Positions 61,476-64,000 of a DNA stretch of 64,000 nucleotides are shown piece by piece. The stretch covers positions 966,501-1,030,500 of the forward strand of contig JASPKZ010004953.1 of assembly GCA_030220185.1 (NCBI GenBank), given 5' to 3'. The position numbers were made by a program, and so were the translations under genes. Below the pieces are notes generated by a model that saw nothing but the letters and a program-made list of their open reading frames with translations, did not search any database and was not told where the DNA came from. This DNA comes from Diploptera punctata. Taxonomy: Eukaryota > Arthropoda > Insecta > Blattodea > Blaberidae. Every line of letters starts with the position of its first letter. Position 1 is the first letter of the stretch.

Positions 61476-62048
61476 TGTTTTTATTATTAATTTAATACTT
61501 CTCACTGAAGGACAAATTATATTTGAAGAGAAAAATTATATGCTCAGACCAGGGTTTGAACCCAGGACCTTTGGCTTTCTAGGCCAATGCTCCACTCCTG
61601 AGCTTTCTGAGCACTCCAATCTAAATGCAAATTTTTCTCTTATACATTGTTAATTCCCGAGCGCTGAATGCTACGAGCCTTTACTCGATTATGTAATTGG
61701 TGGCTTCTTATTTAAGAAGACATTTATTGGGGATTAAAACGCTACTTTATAACGCGAGTAGGGCTTCTTTTGATGTTTTTTTTGTTAATTTAGTACTTCT
61801 CACTGAAGGACAAATTATATTAGAAAAGAAAAATTATATGCTCAGACAGGGATTTGAACCTAGGACCTTTGGCTTTCTAGGCCAATGCTCTACTGGCGCT
61901 GAGCTATCTGAACACTCCAATCTAAATGCAAATTTTTCTCTTATACATTGTTAATTCCCGAGCGCCGAATGCTACAAGCCTTTGCCTGATTATGCAAATG
62001 GCAGCTTCTTTTTTAAGAAGACATTTATTGGGAATTTAAACATTACTT
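61476..62048 (-). mobile_element. Two tandem tRNA units (TCTGAGC family)
   Basis: Reversed tail TGTTTTTATTATTAATTTAA, tRNA cores at about 61542-61612 and 61848-61918 (step about 306 bp), bodies with AAGAAGACATTTATTGGG. Both cores have lost some cloverleaf pairing. Confidence 0.85.
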
Positions 62049-62758
62049 AAACAGTGAACTACAAGCTCTTTATAAGAAACCAAATATAATAAAACAAAAT
62101 TAATCTTAAAGTTCATAAAATTGGCATCAGATGACCATTCGGAGGTTGATGGTAATGGCAGAATTTCAACCATCAGAGTTTTGGCTGAGGATAGGGGCGA
62201 TGGCCCTTGAAACCAGTCCTGTGAAAATCATTTATAAGGTGGAATGTAAAAGATTTCTCAGACTCAATTTATAAATTTAAAAAGAAAAGAACAATTAATG
62301 TTAATATTCGTTTTTAAACATCTTAATGATGGACAAATTATATTTGAAAAGAAAAATATACGCCTAGACTGGGGTTTGAACCCAGGACCTTTGACATCAG
62401 ATGGAAGAGCATTGACATAGAAAGTCAAAGGTCCTGGGTTCAAACCCCAGTCTAGGCGTATATTTTTCTTTTCAAATATAAAGAACAGTTAAGTCTCATA
62501 GACTGCAATGGGCATGATATGTGGCACAAATGGGAAATGAAAGAGGGGCTTGGAAACTCCTGTAGGAAAGCCAGAGGGAAAGCGTCCAGTAGGTAGCCAA
62601 GAATGAGGTGAGAGAATAATATTAACCGTGACTTGAGGAAAGTTGATTATACTGGGGATGACTGGAAAATTTTAGCTCAGGATATGAATGTATGGAGAGC
62701 TTATGTCTGTGTGGCCATAAACCTACAGGTTCGATAATGCCAGTGAGTTAGTTAGTTA
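62049..62758 (+). mobile_element. LINE 3' end interrupted by a PLE end and a tRNA hairpin
   Basis: ACAGTGAACTACAAGCTCTT and AAGAACAGTTAAGTCTCATA through GTTCGATAATGCCAGTGAGT follow the order of 29230-29545. Insertions: PLE terminus about 62095-62280 and hairpin 62290-62478. Confidence 0.8.
62290..62478. mobile_element. tRNA T-arm hairpin with 55-bp perfect arms
   Basis: Arms 62341-62395 and 62424-62478 are exact reverse complements around a 28-nt loop. Each arm holds the flank (TTTGAAAAGAAAAATATACG) and the tRNA T arm (GGGGTTTGAACCCAGGACC). AAGAACA(A/G)TTA near 62285 and 62480 is the target duplication. Confidence 0.9.
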
Positions 62759-62962
62759 TAATTTCCAGTATCAGAATCAAGACAAACACTGCTCACAAGA
62801 AATTAAAAAGGTTGAATTTCAAACCCACTGAACTTGTAATTAAGATTTCTATTTTACTCTGGAACATAATTTATAACATCAATAAAAATAGTAGTCTATA
62901 ATATTGGTTTATGGTACTTCATTATCATATATCACCCATCATATTATTGGAGTAATGTAACT

Positions 62963-63362
62963 GTCACCTCATATTGTTCTTCTTATTTGATTATAAACTA
63001 GTTTCGGAACATAATTTCTGTTCCATTACTGAGGATGGAACAGAAATTATGTTCCGAAACTAGTTTATAATCAAATATTGTTCTTCTTATTTGATTATAA
63101 ACTAGTTTCGGAACATAATTTCTGTTCCATTACTGAGGATGGAACAGAAATTATGTTCCGAAACTAGTTTATAATCAAATATTGTTCTTCTTATTTGATT
63201 ATAAACTAGTTTCGGAACATAATTTCTGTTCCATTACTGAGGATGGAACAGAAATTATGTTCCGAAACTAGTTTATAATCAAATAAGAAGAACAATATGA
63301 GGTGAGTGATAAAAAATATTCTACCTTAATGAATATACCTCATAGTGAGAATTCCTAAAATA
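62963..63362. mobile_element. Trimer of a 104-bp hammerhead palindrome, single 12-bp target duplication
   Basis: AGTAATGTAACT at 62951-62962 and 63363-63374. Units start at 62973, 63077 and 63181 and are identical by eye. Each is an inverted repeat of about 48 bp carrying CTGAGGA, GGAACA/TGTTCC, GAAA, CTAGTTTATAATC. The right end adds the normal tail (ATATGAGGTGAGTG...ACCTCATAGTGAGAATTCC). Confidence 0.93.
63029..63073 (+). ncRNA. Hammerhead-ribozyme-like core (repeated at 63133 and 63237)
   Basis: CTGAGGA, U, 6-bp stem II GGAACA/TGTTCC, GAAA and a stem-III segment ending ATC. Three tandem copies in the same orientation could form the dimeric hammerheads proposed for PLEs. Confidence 0.68.
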
Positions 63363-63475
63363 AGTAATGTAACTCTGCTTTCCAGCCGCCCCAAACTCAG
63401 AAATGATTATAATTCACAAATGCCAGGAGAGAATAATAGAAATGTCATAAGACTATCTGATGGCATTGAATTTTT

Positions 63476-63784
63476 TTTAAACTATGATTATCAATTTCTC
63501 TCACATACATAGAGAAATGATGGATGTTCTATCTCCAAGCATTGGATCTAGTGAATCAGGAAGCAGAGATGAAAGTTTGGTTTTTCGTCATGTTGTGTAT
63601 CTGGTTTCCATTTGAACACACATTATGTCAGAGTTAAATTTGATTAAATCCAAATTGATTAGCTTATTACAATTTATTTATTTGTAATTATATGCCTTTT
63701 TATATTTTTGGTATTTTAGTGGAATTCATTGGATTTAGGCTGGGACAATAGTGAAATCTGAATGGAAATGGATTGAATATATAT
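63476..63784. other. Unassigned DNA
   Basis: AT-rich; no repeat or coding feature recognised. The next brahma exon is not here. Confidence 0.4.
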
Positions 63785-63980
63785 CAGAAAATTACAATGT
63801 ATATAGAGAAAGATTTGCGTTTAGATCGGCACTTGCTCAGGTAGCTCAGTTGGTAGAGCACTTGGTCTAGAGAACCAAGGGTCCCGGGTTCAAATCCCGG
63901 TCTGAGCGTATAATTTTTCTCTTCAAATATGATTTATCCATCATTGAGATGTACGAAACCAATAATAGAAATTAAGTCTT
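63785..63980 (+). repeat. Best-preserved tRNA-like unit in the window
   Basis: Core about 63834-63907 folds as a full cloverleaf: acceptor GCTCAGG/TCTGAGC (7 pairs, one G-T), D stem GCTC/GAGC, anticodon stem CTTGGT/ACCAAG around CTAGAGA, T arm CCGGG/CCCGG with TTCAAAT. A box TAGCTCAGTTGG and B box GGTTCAAATCC are perfect. The AGATTTGCG/CGTATAATTTTTCT flanks show it is a unit of the repeat, not a lone tRNA gene. Confidence 0.8.
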
Positions 63981-64000
63981 GTAATGTATTGCTTGAAGTG

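Larger units (their letters stand above)
62920..63475 (+). mobile_element. SINE 3' body (GTCCACCGC family) split by a PLE trimer
   Basis: CCCATCATATTATTGGAGTA joins across the insertion to AACTCTGCTTTCCAGCCGCC and GCCAGGAGAGAATAATAGAA. Confidence 0.8.

Noticed and set aside
60720..64000. Search for the next brahma exon (after EKEWLK)
   Set aside because: No segment with conserved downstream residues and splice sites was found; the next exon is presumably beyond the window.

Overview
This window is arthropod nuclear DNA, most likely from a repeat-rich, AT-rich insect genome. It lies inside one host gene: brahma (brm, SMARCA2/4 family), the ATPase of the SWI/SNF (BAP/PBAP) chromatin remodeller. 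Fifteen consecutive plus-strand coding exons between 2937 and 60719 join, with consistent splice phases and AG/GT borders, into exactly 881 codons. These run from the HSA domain through BRK, both helicase lobes and SnAC. The first exons (N-terminus, QLQ) and the last (bromodomain) lie outside the window. Introns are 1.9 to 10 kb, except the last one seen, which is 97 bp. The hemimetabolous or cockroach-like placement is a guess from repeat style only.

Almost all intronic DNA is transposable elements, many nested. The dominant class is Penelope-like elements (PLEs; telomerase-like reverse transcriptase plus GIY-YIG endonuclease). At least six terminal families are present, mostly as short fold-back copies in which an inverted terminus is joined to a 5'-truncated copy. 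The largest is a 5.15-kb head-to-head double PLE (11262-16412) between brm exons 3 and 4 of this window; its minus-strand copy keeps a 778-codon ORF. A Penelope-clade element with 118-bp inverted ends lies at 24557-25661. PLE termini carry hammerhead-ribozyme cores (CTGANGA, stem II, GAAA), followed by a shared tail in which TATGAGGTRAG faces ACCTCATA.

The second class is a superfamily of roughly 306-bp units containing a tRNA-like sequence with intact A and B boxes. These occur as tandem and inverted arrays, each array flanked by a single 10-15 bp target duplication, so each array arrived in one event. They share the fold-back layout and duplication length of the PLEs. That suggests, as inference, tRNA-bearing concatemeric elements mobilised by PLE machinery. 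Minimal insertions of only a 3' tail (39-55 bp) with perfect target duplications are also present, one of them duplicating the splice donor of a brm exon.

Other residents are Tc1/mariner elements (1-529, 19556-20215, 26131-27534, 49580-51146), piggyBac-like elements with TTAA sites (5976-6650, 44335-46212, 49793-50012), LINE fragments with (GAA)n or (AAGT)n tails, several ordinary tRNA-headed SINE families, TIR/MITE elements and simple repeats. No CRISPR, rRNA or prokaryotic feature is present.
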